64,000 nt of DNA from Streptococcus mitis subsp. hohhotensis (GCF_000722775.1 NZ_JPFZ01000006.1:62001-126000); one strand, 5' to 3'; positions 9,401-18,243 are shown, numbered from the stretch's first letter. Numbers and translations are program-made. Notes: a model not told the origin generated them from the letters alone.

Positions 9401-12400
9401 GAAGGTTACAAAGAGGACTACACATTTAATGTAGCTAAAACTAAAGCGGAGCAACCAGGAGTATATACATCATTTAAACAACTTGTAACGGCGATGCAAA
9501 GTAACTTAGCAGGTGTATATAAATTAGCTGCTGATATGACAGCTGATGAAGTAGGGGTACCAGAGAATCAAACAAGTTACATAACAGGAGAATTTACAGG
9601 AACGCTAGTAGGAGCCGAAGGAAACAAAGCATATGCTATATACGACTTGAAAAAACCGCTGTTTGATGTATTAAAAAATTCAACTGTAAAAGATTTAGAT
9701 CTTAAAAATACACAAGTGGATAGCAAAGAAAATGCCGCAGCAGTAGCAAAAACAGCGAATAATGCTACTATCAGCAATGTAGCTGTAGAAGGAAAAGTAT
9801 CAGGAAGAAAATCTGTAGCAGGATTAGTAGTAGATGCTACAAATACAAGAATAGAAAACAGCTCATTCAGCGGAAAACTAGTCGCCAACCACGCGGATAA
9901 CAATGCGAATTATGCAGGAGGAATCGTCGGTAAATTAACTGGAGGAAATGCCAAAGTTGACAAATCGAAAGTAGATGCAGTCATCTCTACCGCTGCTCGT
10001 AACAATAACCAAACAGCAGGAGGAATCGCAGGTAAATTAGAAAATGGAGCGTTAGTAACACGTTCTGTAACAACAGGTAAAATCCTAAATGGTCAAGGGT
10101 ATCCAAGAGTCGGAGGAATAGTTGGGTCTACATATCCAAGAGGTCGTGTGGACAATGTAGTAAGCAATATGAATGTCGGTGACGGATATGCCACTACAGG
10201 AGATCAATTCAGTAGTGCAGATGTGAAGAATACTATTACCTCTGTTGAAAACAAAAAACAAGATAACTTCGTTCGAAAAGTAACTAAAGAAGAAGCGGAT
10301 GCTAAGATTGCTTCTTATGGAATAACAGTAACTCTTGATGATACTGGACAAGACCAAAAAGCAAACTCAAAAGAAGTTGACTATACAACATTAAATAAAG
10401 CGCAAGTTGAAAGAAAAGTAGCGTATAATAACATAGAAAAACTAATGCCATTCTACAATAAGGAGCTAGTTGTTCACTATGGTAATAAAGTGGCGACAAC
10501 GGATAAACTTTACACTACAGAACTGCTAGACGTAGTGCCGATGAACGGAAATGAAGTAGTAACGGATATTAATAATAAGAAAAATTCAATCAATAGAGTT
10601 ATGTTACACTACAAAGACAACACGGTAGAATACTTAGATGTAACATTCAAAGAAAACTTCGCAAACAGCCAAGTGGTCGAATACAATGTTGCAGACAAAG
10701 GATACATATTCACACCAGAAGCATTTGTATCAGATTATACAGCGATAACTAATAACGTACTAAGCGAATTACAAAATGTAACATTCAGCTCAGAAGCGAC
10801 TAAGAAAGTGCTAGGAGCGACAGATGACGCAGCGTTAGATAACTTATACTTAGATAGAGAATTTGAGGAAGTTAAAACTAATATAGCAGAACACTTAAGA
10901 AAAGTATTAGCGATGGATAAATCAATCAACACTACAGGAGATGGTGTAGTTGAATACGTAAGCGAAAAAATTAAAAATAACAAAGAAGCATTTATGCTGG
11001 GACTTACATACATGAATCGTTGGTACAATATTAATTATGATAGTCTGAATACGAAAGATTTATCAGTGTACAAGTTTGACTTTAACGGAAACAATGAAGC
11101 TTCAACGCTAGACACTATCATCGCCTTAGGAAATAGTGGGCTAGAAAACCTACGAGGACCAAACACGACAGGTCTATACGCGAGCGCACTTGCACCACTT
11201 AAAGGAGAAGATTCAGTCTTTGACTTCGTAGAAGCCTATAGAAAACTATTCTTACCAAACAAAACCAATAACCAGTGGTTCAAAGACAATACAAAAGCCT
11301 ACATAGTAGAAGCAACATCAGATATAGAAGAAGTTCGTGAAAAACAAGTATCACCAACGGCTGATAAGAAATACTCAATAGGAGTATATGATAGAATATC
11401 AGCACCAAGTTGGGGATATAAGAGCATGCTACTGCCACTATTAACGATGAAAGAAGAAAGTCTGTATGCAATATCTACTCTATCAACATTAGCCTTCGGT
11501 AGCTATGAACGTTATCGAGACAGAGGAGCTGATGGAGCGATTCTCTCAGGAGATGCCTTGAAACAATATGTTCGTGGAAAGGTAGACCAATCTGCAAAAT
11601 GGCAGAGAGATCATTATGACATCTGGTATAAAGTCCTAGCGCCAGAATTTAAAGAAAGATTATACCGTGCAGTGCCGGTAACAGATGCATTTGAGGTAAA
11701 AGATACAAATGGTAGAGGCTACTGGGCAACATTATCAGACAAAAACATAGACTCTATCTATAGTTTCTTCGGGCCAGCAGGTAAATACCATACGCCAAGA
11801 AAGAATGCAGGAGCTTACGCAACAGGAGTAGAGGCCTACTTTGTAAGTGATAGATTGTTAGACCAATATGGAACATCGGTTTATAGTCATGAGATGGTGC
11901 ACAACTCAGACGGAAAAGTCTACTTCGAAGGAAACGAGCGACGTGAAGGACTGGGAGCAGAACTATATGCACTAGGACTACTTCAATCAGCGGACAGTGT
12001 AGATAAAGATGCAATAGTATTAAACACAATCTTTAAAGGAGATAAAGACTCAAGAACTCGTCTACACACATACGATCCAACAGCAAGATTCACTTCTGAA
12101 GAAGAAATTCAACACTACTTACACGGAATGTATGATGTGCTATACACGCTTGATGCGATGGAAGCCAAGGCAGTATTAACTCAATCTGACACGGTTAAGA
12201 AACAATGGTTTAGAAAAATAGAGAACTACTATGTGCGTGATGATAGATATAACAAGGATACACACGCAGGAAACAAGGTTCGTCCATTAACCGATGAAGA
12301 AGTAGCAAGATTAAAAACGTTAGACTCATTAATCGAAAATGACATCATCAATAGACGTGCTTATCAAAATGAAGCTCAATACGGAAGAAACGGATATTAC

Positions 12401-12955
12401 ACAATAAGTATGTTCTCACCTATCTATGCAGGACTAAGCAATCCAAACGGTGCACCAGGGGATGTCATGTTCAGAAAAACAGCGTATGAATTATATGCTG
12501 AAAAAGGCTACCACAAAGGATTCCTACCATATGTTTCAAATCAGTATGCAGCAGATGCGCTTGCAGAAGGAAGTAAAACATATTCAAACTGGTATAAAAA
12601 AGATGTTGCTTTAGTCACAGATGATTTAGTATTGAAAAAAGTATTTGATAATCACTATCCAAACTGGGTAGAATTCAAAAAAGATATGTTTAATCAACGT
12701 ATAAGTAAACAGGCAAACTTGAAGCCAATTACTATTCAATATGAACTCGATAAGCCGAACAGCACAAAAGAAGTAACCATTTCATCAGCACAAGAAATGC
12801 AAGCTTTAATTGATGCGGCAGTAGCGCACGATGTGAAAAACCTTAAACGTGCAACAGAAAATGTTCCGTCAAGTTGGGTTCATTTACTGAAACAGAAAAT
12901 CTATAATGCCTACCTACGTAGCACAGATGATTTCAGAGAATCTATTTATAAATAA
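6410..12955 (+). CDS. zmpC: Surface zinc metalloprotease, M26 family (ZmpC-like)
   Basis: 2181-residue surface protease. I prefer the ATG at 6410, with GAGG 5 bp upstream, over a TTG 14 codons earlier. Order: YSIRK-type signal peptide (1-40), LPNTG sorting motif at about 92-96 followed by two hydrophobic segments (the N-terminal anchor typical of streptococcal M26 proteases), low-complexity region, sixteen 27-residue repeats (about 315-743), a G5-like domain (about 743-825), a GAG/GLUG-like repeat region (about 1040-1240) and the catalytic domain with HEMVH at 1827-1831 and candidate third ligand Glu about 19-23 residues later (EGNERREGLGAE). Position between cbpI and the glyoxalase gene matches zmpC. 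The usual pneumococcal protein is shorter (under 1900 residues by memory), and the repeats explain the excess. Frequent ATA, TTA and AGA codons downstream of the repeats differ from neighbouring genes and suggest horizontal origin. Confidence 0.88.
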   Translation: MGRKSIGEKRQSFSMRKLSVGLVSVTVASFFLMSQGIQSVSADHMESPIHYKYMTEGELTDEEKSLLVEALPQLAEESDDTYYLVYRPQQFLPNTGFNPTVGTFLFTAGLSLLVLLVSKRENGKKRFVHFLLLTSMGVQLLPASAFGLTSQILSAYNSQLSIGVGEQLPEPLKIEGYQYIGYIKTKKQDNAGISRIVDGQYSAQKDNQPDSTKISDVVHSADLEWNQGWGKVSLQGETSGDDGLSEKSSIAAENPSSNDSLVSQGEQNPSYKGESVVRSTLPEQENPVSATTVQSAEEEVLATTNDRPEYKLPLETKGTQEPGHEGEAAVREETPEYTNPVATKGTQEPGHEGEAAVREEEPVYTEPLETKGTQESGHEGEAAVREENPVYTNSSEAKGTQEPGHEGEATVREETPEYTKPLETKGTQEPGHEGEAAVREETPEYTNPVATKGTQEPGHEGEAAVREEEPVYTEPLETKGTQESGHEGEAAVREENPVYTNSSEAKGTQEPGHEGEATVREETPEYTKPLETKGTKEPGHEGEAAVREEEPVYTEPLATKGTQEAGHEGEAAVREESPVYTEPLATRGTQEPGHEGEAAVREETPEYTNPVATKGTQDPGHEGEATVREETPEHTDPVSTKGTQEPGHEGEAAVREETPEYTKPLETKGTQEPGHEGAAVVQPELPEYTDPVATKGAQEAGHEGEAAVREETPEYTKPLETKGTQEPGHEGESVVTEELPALEVTTRNRTETENIPYTTEEIQDATLLKNRRRTEQPGQAGTRTIQYEDYIVNGNVVETKELSRTEVAPVKEIVKVGTLVKVKPTVEIINLTKAENKKSITVSYNLTDTTSAYVSAKAQVFHEDELVKEVDIENPAKEQVISGLDYYTPYTLKTRLTYNLGENDEQSTETSTQAFQLDYKKIEIKDIDSVELYGKENDRYRRYLSLSETPTDTAKYFVKIKSDRFKEMYIPVKSITENTDGTYKVTAAVDQLVEEGAEGYKEDYTFNVAKTKAEQPGVYTSFKQLVTAMQSNLAGVYKLAADMTADEVGVPENQTSYITGEFTGTLVGAEGNKAYAIYDLKKPLFDVLKNSTVKDLDLKNTQVDSKENAAAVAKTANNATISNVAVEGKVSGRKSVAGLVVDATNTRIENSSFSGKLVANHADNNANYAGGIVGKLTGGNAKVDKSKVDAVISTAARNNNQTAGGIAGKLENGALVTRSVTTGKILNGQGYPRVGGIVGSTYPRGRVDNVVSNMNVGDGYATTGDQFSSADVKNTITSVENKKQDNFVRKVTKEEADAKIASYGITVTLDDTGQDQKANSKEVDYTTLNKAQVERKVAYNNIEKLMPFYNKELVVHYGNKVATTDKLYTTELLDVVPMNGNEVVTDINNKKNSINRVMLHYKDNTVEYLDVTFKENFANSQVVEYNVADKGYIFTPEAFVSDYTAITNNVLSELQNVTFSSEATKKVLGATDDAALDNLYLDREFEEVKTNIAEHLRKVLAMDKSINTTGDGVVEYVSEKIKNNKEAFMLGLTYMNRWYNINYDSLNTKDLSVYKFDFNGNNEASTLDTIIALGNSGLENLRGPNTTGLYASALAPLKGEDSVFDFVEAYRKLFLPNKTNNQWFKDNTKAYIVEATSDIEEVREKQVSPTADKKYSIGVYDRISAPSWGYKSMLLPLLTMKEESLYAISTLSTLAFGSYERYRDRGADGAILSGDALKQYVRGKVDQSAKWQRDHYDIWYKVLAPEFKERLYRAVPVTDAFEVKDTNGRGYWATLSDKNIDSIYSFFGPAGKYHTPRKNAGAYATGVEAYFVSDRLLDQYGTSVYSHEMVHNSDGKVYFEGNERREGLGAELYALGLLQSADSVDKDAIVLNTIFKGDKDSRTRLHTYDPTARFTSEEEIQHYLHGMYDVLYTLDAMEAKAVLTQSDTVKKQWFRKIENYYVRDDRYNKDTHAGNKVRPLTDEEVARLKTLDSLIENDIINRRAYQNEAQYGRNGYYTISMFSPIYAGLSNPNGAPGDVMFRKTAYELYAEKGYHKGFLPYVSNQYAADALAEGSKTYSNWYKKDVALVTDDLVLKKVFDNHYPNWVEFKKDMFNQRISKQANLKPITIQYELDKPNSTKEVTISSAQEMQALIDAAVAHDVKNLKRATENVPSSWVHLLKQKIYNAYLRSTDDFRESIYK
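7352..8640 (+). repeat. Sixteen 81-bp (27-residue) coding repeats in zmpC
   Basis: Each unit reads about KGTQEPGHEGEAAVREE plus a variable segment such as TPEYTNPVAT, EPVYTEPLET or NPVYTNSSEA. Units 1-4 and 5-8 form a near-perfect higher-order tandem duplication of 324 bp, differing at very few bases. Units 14 and 16 are the most diverged. Such arrays change copy number by slippage or recombination. Confidence 0.92.
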
Positions 12956-12998
12956 GATTGTAGAGTTTTATTGTTGAATAGTGTTTTTTGTAAGAATG

Positions 12999-13030
12999 AG
13001 GAGTCAGATGACCAATCTACTCCTTTTTCT
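12999..13030 (+). terminator. Terminator after zmpC
   Basis: AGGAGT / ACTCCT stem followed by TTTTTCTT, about 45 bp after the zmpC stop. Confidence 0.65.
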
Positions 13031-13175
13031 TATGGAGTGATATAGAGATGTGATTGAATCCAGGTTGCAGGAATTGTTTTTCATTCGCCAACGACCAATG
13101 GTGACAAGATGTATCTCAATCCCACAGAAAACGTCGATTTGAGAAATAACTTTGCTAGCCTGGTTAAATAAACAC

Positions 13176-13212
13176 AAAACAATCCTAGAAGATTTTTCTG
13201 GGATTGTTTTTT
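13176..13212 (+). terminator. Second terminator in the zmpC-glyoxalase interval
   Basis: Ten-base stem AAAACAATCC / GGATTGTTTT with a 15-nt loop and T run. Nothing else in the 354-bp gap is recognisable except a TATAAT-like box just before the next gene. Confidence 0.65.
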
Positions 13213-13309
13213 GCTGGGGAGTTCCTTCAAGTTGTATGACTTGACTTTCTTGATGGGAATGATATAATAGTTGTAACAAAAAACATTACAACAGAAAAGA
13301 GGACTATTT

Positions 13310-14164
13310 ATGACCTATGAATACAAGAGTCACATTTATTTGGCAGAGGCAGTTTTAAATGTAAAGGATTTGGCAAGTCAAACAGCCTTTTATCAGCAAA
13401 TTATTGGTTTAGAAATCCTATCTCAAACTGAGACAGAGGCCGTTCTAGGCCTGGGTGGAAAAGCCTTGGTACAGCTGATTCAAGCACAAGAGAGTGGAGA
13501 AGTAAGGGAATATTATGGCCTTTACCATCTGGCTATTCTCTTGCCGACACGCAAGGCATTGGCTGATGTCTTGAAACACCTGACAGATTTACAGATTCCT
13601 CTTGTTGGCGGTGCAGATCACGGTTACAGTGAGGCCCTTTACTTGGAAGATTTGGAGGGGAATGGCATCGAGCTCTATCGAGATAAGCCAGTTTCCACAT
13701 GGGATATTCGAGAAGATGGACGCATTATTGGGGTGACAGAGGCCCTTGCGGCGCAGGATATCTATGAGTTGGGGGAAAGAGTAGAGCCCTTTATCCTAGC
13801 AGAAGGTACGAGAATGGGGCATATCCATCTTTCCGTCAAGGATAGTCGAAAGTCCAGCCAGTTTTATCAAAAGGTGTTAGGACTAGAGGATAAATTCAGT
13901 TTGCCGAGCGCTAGTTGGATTGCAGCTGGGGACTACCACCATCACTTAGCAGTCAATGAATGGGGAGGAAAAGGCTTAGCTCCGCGTAAGGCAGGTTTGC
14001 CAGGCTTAGCCTACTATGTCATTGAAATCGCTCGTAAAGAAGAACTGTTAACGATTGCGCAAGGAGCACAAGAAGTTGATGCACCAATCAAATGGCTGAC
14101 ATCGAGCCAGCTGGAAATCACAGACCCAGACGGAATCGTGACCCGTATTCGTTTAGCAAGATAG
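13310..14164 (+). CDS. Glyoxalase/VOC-superfamily protein (CatE-like)
   Basis: 284-residue cytoplasmic protein with two vicinal-oxygen-chelate domains, about residues 8-125 and 160-280. Each starts with a beta-strand and a helix of the type LNVKDLASQTAFYQQIIGLE and LSVKDSRKSSQFYQKVLGLE. Candidate metal ligands are HIYLAEAV, YHLAILL, NGIELYRD and HIHLSV. Arrangement and length match bacterial extradiol-dioxygenase-like proteins, whose substrate in streptococci is unknown. An AAGAGG site precedes the ATG. Corresponds by order to SP_0073. Confidence 0.8.
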   Translation: MTYEYKSHIYLAEAVLNVKDLASQTAFYQQIIGLEILSQTETEAVLGLGGKALVQLIQAQESGEVREYYGLYHLAILLPTRKALADVLKHLTDLQIPLVGGADHGYSEALYLEDLEGNGIELYRDKPVSTWDIREDGRIIGVTEALAAQDIYELGERVEPFILAEGTRMGHIHLSVKDSRKSSQFYQKVLGLEDKFSLPSASWIAAGDYHHHLAVNEWGGKGLAPRKAGLPGLAYYVIEIARKEELLTIAQGAQEVDAPIKWLTSSQLEITDPDGIVTRIRLAR

Positions 14165-14254
14165 ACAGTATGTGATGAAAATCAGAGTATAAATTGTAGG
14201 AGTCGGATATGTAGAAAATTTGATATGATAGTAGGGAATAAGGAGAAGAATACA

Positions 14255-14812
14255 ATGACCAGTGAATACCAGAAAATGATTGCAGGAGAACCCTATCATC
14301 CGTTTGATCCTGAGTTGCGGGCCTTGGCTCAGGCTTCTCGCCAAAAACAGGCTGCCTTTAACAAGGAAGAAGATCCCTTGAAGGGGGCGGAGATTATTAA
14401 GACTTGGTTTGGTTCGACTGGGCAAAATCTCTATGTCAATCCACGCCTGGTGGTCGATTATGGGGTCAATATCTATCTAGGAGAAAATTTTTATTCTAAT
14501 TGGAACTTGACCATGCTGGATGTTTGTCCGATTCGCATCGGGGACAATGCTATGATTGGTCCCAACTGTCAGTTCTTGACTCCTCTCCATCCATTGGACC
14601 CGCAGGAACGTAATTCAGGTGTGGAATACGGCAAGCCTATTACTATCGGAGACAATTTCTGGGCTGGAGGTGGTGTTATTGTCCTTCCTGGAGTGACACT
14701 GGGCAATAATGTTGTTGCTGGAGCAGGTGCTGTAATCACTAAGTCCTTTGGCGACAACGTTGTCCTAGCTGGAAATCCTGCGCGTGTGATTAAGGAGATA
14801 CCTGTGAAATAG
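14255..14812 (+). CDS. Maltose/galactoside O-acetyltransferase family protein
   Basis: 185-residue left-handed beta-helix (hexapeptide) acetyltransferase of the Maa/LacA type. The N-terminal helical cap is MTSEYQKMIAGEPYHPFDPEL, hexapeptide repeats run from about residue 60 to 175, and the active-site His is in LTPLHPLDP. It transfers acetyl from acetyl-CoA to a sugar or similar hydroxyl; the substrate cannot be told. I chose the ATG at 14255 because AGGAG lies 8 bp upstream; an in-frame ATG at 14225 lacks a good site. Full length for the family. Confidence 0.88.
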   Translation: MTSEYQKMIAGEPYHPFDPELRALAQASRQKQAAFNKEEDPLKGAEIIKTWFGSTGQNLYVNPRLVVDYGVNIYLGENFYSNWNLTMLDVCPIRIGDNAMIGPNCQFLTPLHPLDPQERNSGVEYGKPITIGDNFWAGGGVIVLPGVTLGNNVVAGAGAVITKSFGDNVVLAGNPARVIKEIPVK

Positions 14813-14923
14813 AAGTAAAAAGGAACAGCGGAGGTTGTTTCTTTTTTGTAGGTTTCATCATCTTTTACCCAGCCCACATTTACCTACTCTATATCTTAGC
14901 AAGTCTGTTTCATTGATTAATTT

Positions 14924-14953
14924 AAAAGCATCTCGTAAGTGGGATGCTTTTTT
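14924..14953 (+). terminator. Terminator upstream of the phosphorylase gene
   Basis: AAAAGCATC / GATGCTTTT stem with a T run, about 110 bp after the acetyltransferase. A weaker AGGAACA / TGTTTCT stem lies nearer that gene at about 14820. Confidence 0.75.
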
Positions 14954-14977
14954 CTCCTTAGTTTATCAGCCCCCTCC

Positions 14978-15005
14978 TTGACACTGTGTCAGCTTTTGAT
15001 ACAAT
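14978..15005 (+). promoter_or_regulatory. Strong sigma-A promoter
   Basis: TTGACA, 16-bp spacer, TACAAT. It drives the nucleoside phosphorylase-type gene starting at 15031. Confidence 0.75.
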
Positions 15006-15030
15006 AGTACAAAATCAGAGGAGGTGGATT

Positions 15031-15795
15031 ATGATTCAGAAACATGCGATTCCTATTTTAGAGTTTGATGACAATCCTCAGGCGGTCATCATGCCTGATC
15101 ACGACGGGCTAGACTTGCAGTTGCCTAAGAAGTGTGTCTATGCTTTTTTAGGTGAGGAGATTGACCGTTATGCGAGGGAAGTAGGGGCGGACTGTGTCGG
15201 CGAATTTGTTTCAGCCACCAAGATCTATCCAGTCTATGTCGTTAACTACAAGGGAGAGGGAATTTGTCTGGCTCAGGCACCTGTCGGCTCCGCTCCAGCA
15301 ACCCAGTTTATGGATTGGTTGATTGGCTATGGTGTGGAGCAGATTATCTCTACTGGTACCTGTGGTGTGCTGGCTGATATAGAAGAAAATGCCTTTCTAG
15401 TCCCTGTTCGCGCTCTGCGAGATGAAGGAGCTAGTTATCACTATGTGGCACCTTCTCGTTATATGGAAATGCAGCCAGAGGCTATTGCTGCTATTGAGCG
15501 AGTGTTGGAAGCCAGAGGGATTCCCTATGAAGAAGTCATGACCTGGACGACAGACGGTTTTTACCGAGAAACGGCTGAAAAGGTGGCTTATCGCAAGGAA
15601 GAAGGCTGTGCTGTTGTGGAGATGGAGTGTTCTGCGCTTGCGGCAGTAGCCCAACTGCGTGGGGTTCTCTGGGGTGAATTGTTGTTCACAGCTGATTCCT
15701 TAGCAGACTTGGACCAGTACGATAGTCGTGACTGGGGTTCAGAAGCTTTCGAGAAGGCCTTGGAACTCTGCCTTGAGATTGCCTTTCAGATCTAG
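15031..15795 (+). CDS. Nucleoside phosphorylase family protein (PNP/UDP type)
   Basis: 254-residue cytoplasmic enzyme of the purine-nucleoside/uridine phosphorylase (PNP_UDP_1) superfamily. The phosphate-site segment IISTGTCGVL and the ribose-binding Glu region VVEMECSALAAVA are typical. The exact substrate is not predictable. The ATG at 15031 follows AGGAGG at the right distance; the open frame continues 15 codons upstream but across the promoter. It ends 33 bp before trkH, which has its own promoter. Confidence 0.82.
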   Translation: MIQKHAIPILEFDDNPQAVIMPDHDGLDLQLPKKCVYAFLGEEIDRYAREVGADCVGEFVSATKIYPVYVVNYKGEGICLAQAPVGSAPATQFMDWLIGYGVEQIISTGTCGVLADIEENAFLVPVRALRDEGASYHYVAPSRYMEMQPEAIAAIERVLEARGIPYEEVMTWTTDGFYRETAEKVAYRKEEGCAVVEMECSALAAVAQLRGVLWGELLFTADSLADLDQYDSRDWGSEAFEKALELCLEIAFQI

Positions 15796-15813
15796 CTACT
15801 CTTCTTCTTTTTA

Positions 15814-15822
15814 TGGTACAAT
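15814..15822 (+). promoter_or_regulatory. Extended -10 promoter of trkH
   Basis: TGGTACAAT is an extended -10 whose last base lies only 6 bp before the trkH ATG (15829). Transcription would start at or next to the A of the ATG, and no Shine-Dalgarno sequence is visible. This suggests a leaderless mRNA. Confidence 0.6.
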
Positions 15823-15828
15823 GGATGT

Positions 15829-17208
15829 ATGTTATTCAAATTATTTGTGAAAAAACTTGAAAGGGTCTTTGGCGGACTTTCGCCTGCTCGTCGCATTTTT
15901 TTAAGTTTCGCTGGAGTTATTTTTATAGGCTCTCTTCTTTTGAGTCTGCCTTTTGTTCAGGCAAATGGTTCTCAGGCCACTTATTTTGACCATCTCTTTA
16001 CGACGGTGTCCATGGTCTGTGTGACTGGCCTTTTTACGCAACCAGTGGCTACTACCTATAATGTCTGGGGTCAGCTGATTTGTATGCTCTTGATCCAGAT
16101 TGGTGGTCTGGGACTCATGACCTTTATCGGAGTCTTTTATATTCAGGGGAAGCAAAAGCTCAGTCTTCGCAGTCGTGAAACCATTCAGGAGAGCTTTAGT
16201 TACGGGGAGACTCGGTCACTGAAGGCCTTTATGCGCTCCATCTTTTTGACGACTTTTCTGGTGGAGGGCTTGGGTGCCTTTCTACTAAGTTTCCGTTTTA
16301 TTCCTGAGTTTGGCTGGGGACGGGGCATTTTTACCTCCATCTTTTTAGCCATTTCAGCCTTTTGTAATGCTGGTTTTGATAATTTCGGCAGTAGTAGTTT
16401 AGTGAATTATCAGACAGATCCCTTGATCAATCTGGTCATTGCTGGCTTGATTATCACAGGTGGTCTTGGCTTTATGGTCTGGTTTGACTTGGCAACCCAG
16501 TTTGACAAGAAGAAAAAACGTCGTCTGCGTTTCCACACCAAGTTGGTCCTCTTCTTGACTGCAGGAATTTTGCTGTTTGGGACAGTATCCACACTCTTTA
16601 CGGAGTGGCACAATCCAGGGACTATTGGCAATCTCAGTATCCCAGAGAAAGTGTTGGTTAGCTTTTTCCAAACCGTCAGCATGAGAACAGCTGGCTTTGC
16701 TTCTATTGACTACACTCAAGCTCGGCCTGTGACCTTGTTTATCTATATCCTGCAGATGTTTCTTGGAGGGGCGCCTGGAGGAACGGCTGGGGGGCTCAAG
16801 ATTACGACTTTCTTTGTCTTATTGGTCTTTGCGCGTAGTGAATTGCTGGGCTTACCTCATGCCAATGTTGCGCAGAGAACCATTGAGGCTCGCACAGTCC
16901 AAAAATCCTTTAGTGTCTTCATTATCTTTTTGATGACCTTCCTGTTGGGCTTGGTGTTGCTGGGAATTACAGCAGAAGGAACACCGCGCTTTATCTACCT
17001 CATGTTTGAGACCATTTCAGCCCTTGCGACAGTTGGGGTAACGGCAAATCTGACACCAGAATTGGGCAAGTTAGCCCTCAGTATTGTCATGGTGCTCATG
17101 TTTATTGGCCGTATCGGTCCCTTGACCTTGTTGGTTAGTTTAGCGGATTACCAGCCTGATAAGAAAGATTTGATTCAGTATATGAAAGCAGATATTAGTA
17201 TTGGATAA
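15829..17208 (+). CDS. trkH: TrkH/KtrB-type potassium uptake protein
   Basis: 459-residue integral membrane K+ channel-like subunit. Four pore repeats are visible, with filter segments such as TVSMVCVTGLF, AISAFCNAGFD, TVSMRTAGFAS and TISALATVGVT. It works with the cytoplasmic RCK protein encoded just downstream; in pneumococcus the pair (SPD_0076/0077) is controlled by c-di-AMP. Full length for the family. Likely leaderless (see promoter). The stop is 13 bp before the cabP ATG. Confidence 0.93.
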   Translation: MLFKLFVKKLERVFGGLSPARRIFLSFAGVIFIGSLLLSLPFVQANGSQATYFDHLFTTVSMVCVTGLFTQPVATTYNVWGQLICMLLIQIGGLGLMTFIGVFYIQGKQKLSLRSRETIQESFSYGETRSLKAFMRSIFLTTFLVEGLGAFLLSFRFIPEFGWGRGIFTSIFLAISAFCNAGFDNFGSSSLVNYQTDPLINLVIAGLIITGGLGFMVWFDLATQFDKKKKRRLRFHTKLVLFLTAGILLFGTVSTLFTEWHNPGTIGNLSIPEKVLVSFFQTVSMRTAGFASIDYTQARPVTLFIYILQMFLGGAPGGTAGGLKITTFFVLLVFARSELLGLPHANVAQRTIEARTVQKSFSVFIIFLMTFLLGLVLLGITAEGTPRFIYLMFETISALATVGVTANLTPELGKLALSIVMVLMFIGRIGPLTLLVSLADYQPDKKDLIQYMKADISIG

Positions 17209-17221
17209 GAAAGGAAGAACT

Positions 17222-17887
17222 ATGTCAGATCGTACGATTGGAATTTTAGGTTTGGGGATTTTCGGAAGTAGTGTCCTGACGGCCCTAGCCAAGCAAGATA
17301 TGAATATCATTGCCATCGATGACCACGCCGAGCACATCAATCAATTTGAGCTAGTTTTGGCGCGTGGTGTAGTTGGAGATATTACAGATGAGGAACTCCT
17401 CAGAACTGCAGGTATTGATACCTGTGATACGGTTGTAGTGGCAACAGGGGAAAATCTGGAGTCAAGTGTGCTTGCAGTTATGCACTGTAAGAGTTTGGGG
17501 GTACCAAGGGTTATTGCCAAGGTCAAAAGCCAGACAGCTAAGAAGGTGCTGGAAAAAATCGGTGCTGACTCGGTGATTTCACCTGAGTATGAAATGGGAC
17601 AGTCCCTAGCGCAGACCATTCTCTTTCATAACAATGTTGATGTCTTTCAGTTGGATAAAAATGTCTCTATCGTGGAGATGAAAATTCCGAGTGTTTGGGC
17701 AGGTCAAAGCCTGAGCCAGCTAGATCTACGTGGCAAATACAACCTCAATGTTCTAGGATTCCGTGAACAAGAAAATTCACCGCTAGATGTCCAGTTTGGA
17801 CCTAATGACCTCTTGAAGGCAGATGCCTATATTTTAGCAGTCATTAACAACCAGTATCTAGATGACTTGGCAGAATTAAATTCGTAA
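17222..17887 (+). CDS. cabP: TrkA/KtrA-type RCK protein, c-di-AMP binding
   Basis: 221-residue cytoplasmic gating subunit. Residues 1-130 are an RCK_N/Rossmann domain (GILGLGIFGSSV dinucleotide loop, acidic end in IIAIDDHAEHI). Residues 140-221 are an RCK_C domain, where pneumococcal CabP binds c-di-AMP. I chose the ATG at 17222 (AAGGAAG upstream); a TTG at 17201 would overlap the trkH end. It forms a two-gene operon with trkH that controls K+ import and, indirectly, turgor and competence. Confidence 0.92.
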   Translation: MSDRTIGILGLGIFGSSVLTALAKQDMNIIAIDDHAEHINQFELVLARGVVGDITDEELLRTAGIDTCDTVVVATGENLESSVLAVMHCKSLGVPRVIAKVKSQTAKKVLEKIGADSVISPEYEMGQSLAQTILFHNNVDVFQLDKNVSIVEMKIPSVWAGQSLSQLDLRGKYNLNVLGFREQENSPLDVQFGPNDLLKADAYILAVINNQYLDDLAELNS

Positions 17888-17909
17888 GGAGGGGATTTCC
17901 CTCTTTTTT
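17887..17909 (+). terminator. Terminator after cabP
   Basis: GAGGG / CCCTC short stem followed by TTTTTT, directly after the stop. Confidence 0.7.
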
Positions 17910-18036
17910 GATGTCCAAGATAGCAAATAGACAGAAACCTGTATCCCAAATGAGACCAGAACCCCTTGTATTCCAGTAAAAGTCCTTCAAAAACGGGACT
18001 TTATGATAGAATAGAAAGAAATGATAAGAGAGAGTA

Positions 18037-18243
18037 ATACTCTTCGAAAATCTCTTTAAACCATACTAGTGTCGTCTTGCCGTAGATATCATAGGTATAG
18101 GTAACTGACTTCGTCAGTCTTATTCACAACCTCAAAACCGTGTTTTGAGCTGACTTCGTCAGTCTTATCTACAATCTCAAAGCAGTGCTTTGAGCAACCT
18201 GCGGCTAGTTTCCTAGTTTGCTCTTTGATTTTCATTGAGTATA
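18037..18243 (+). repeat. BOX element (boxA-boxB-boxB-boxC)
   Basis: Starts with AATACTCTTCGAAAATC and ends with TTGATTTTCATTGAGTAT. BoxA carries the CGTCTTGCCGTAG core and two boxB modules contain CTGACTTCGTCAG. This is the standard pneumococcal BOX design. It fills most of the gap between cabP and the glycosyltransferase. BOX elements are non-autonomous repeats with stable RNA folding potential. Confidence 0.92.

Noticed and set aside
10085-12029. Several antisense frames of 60-110 codons inside zmpC
   Set aside because: They follow the codon pattern of the sense gene, lack ribosome sites and have hydrophobic low-complexity products.
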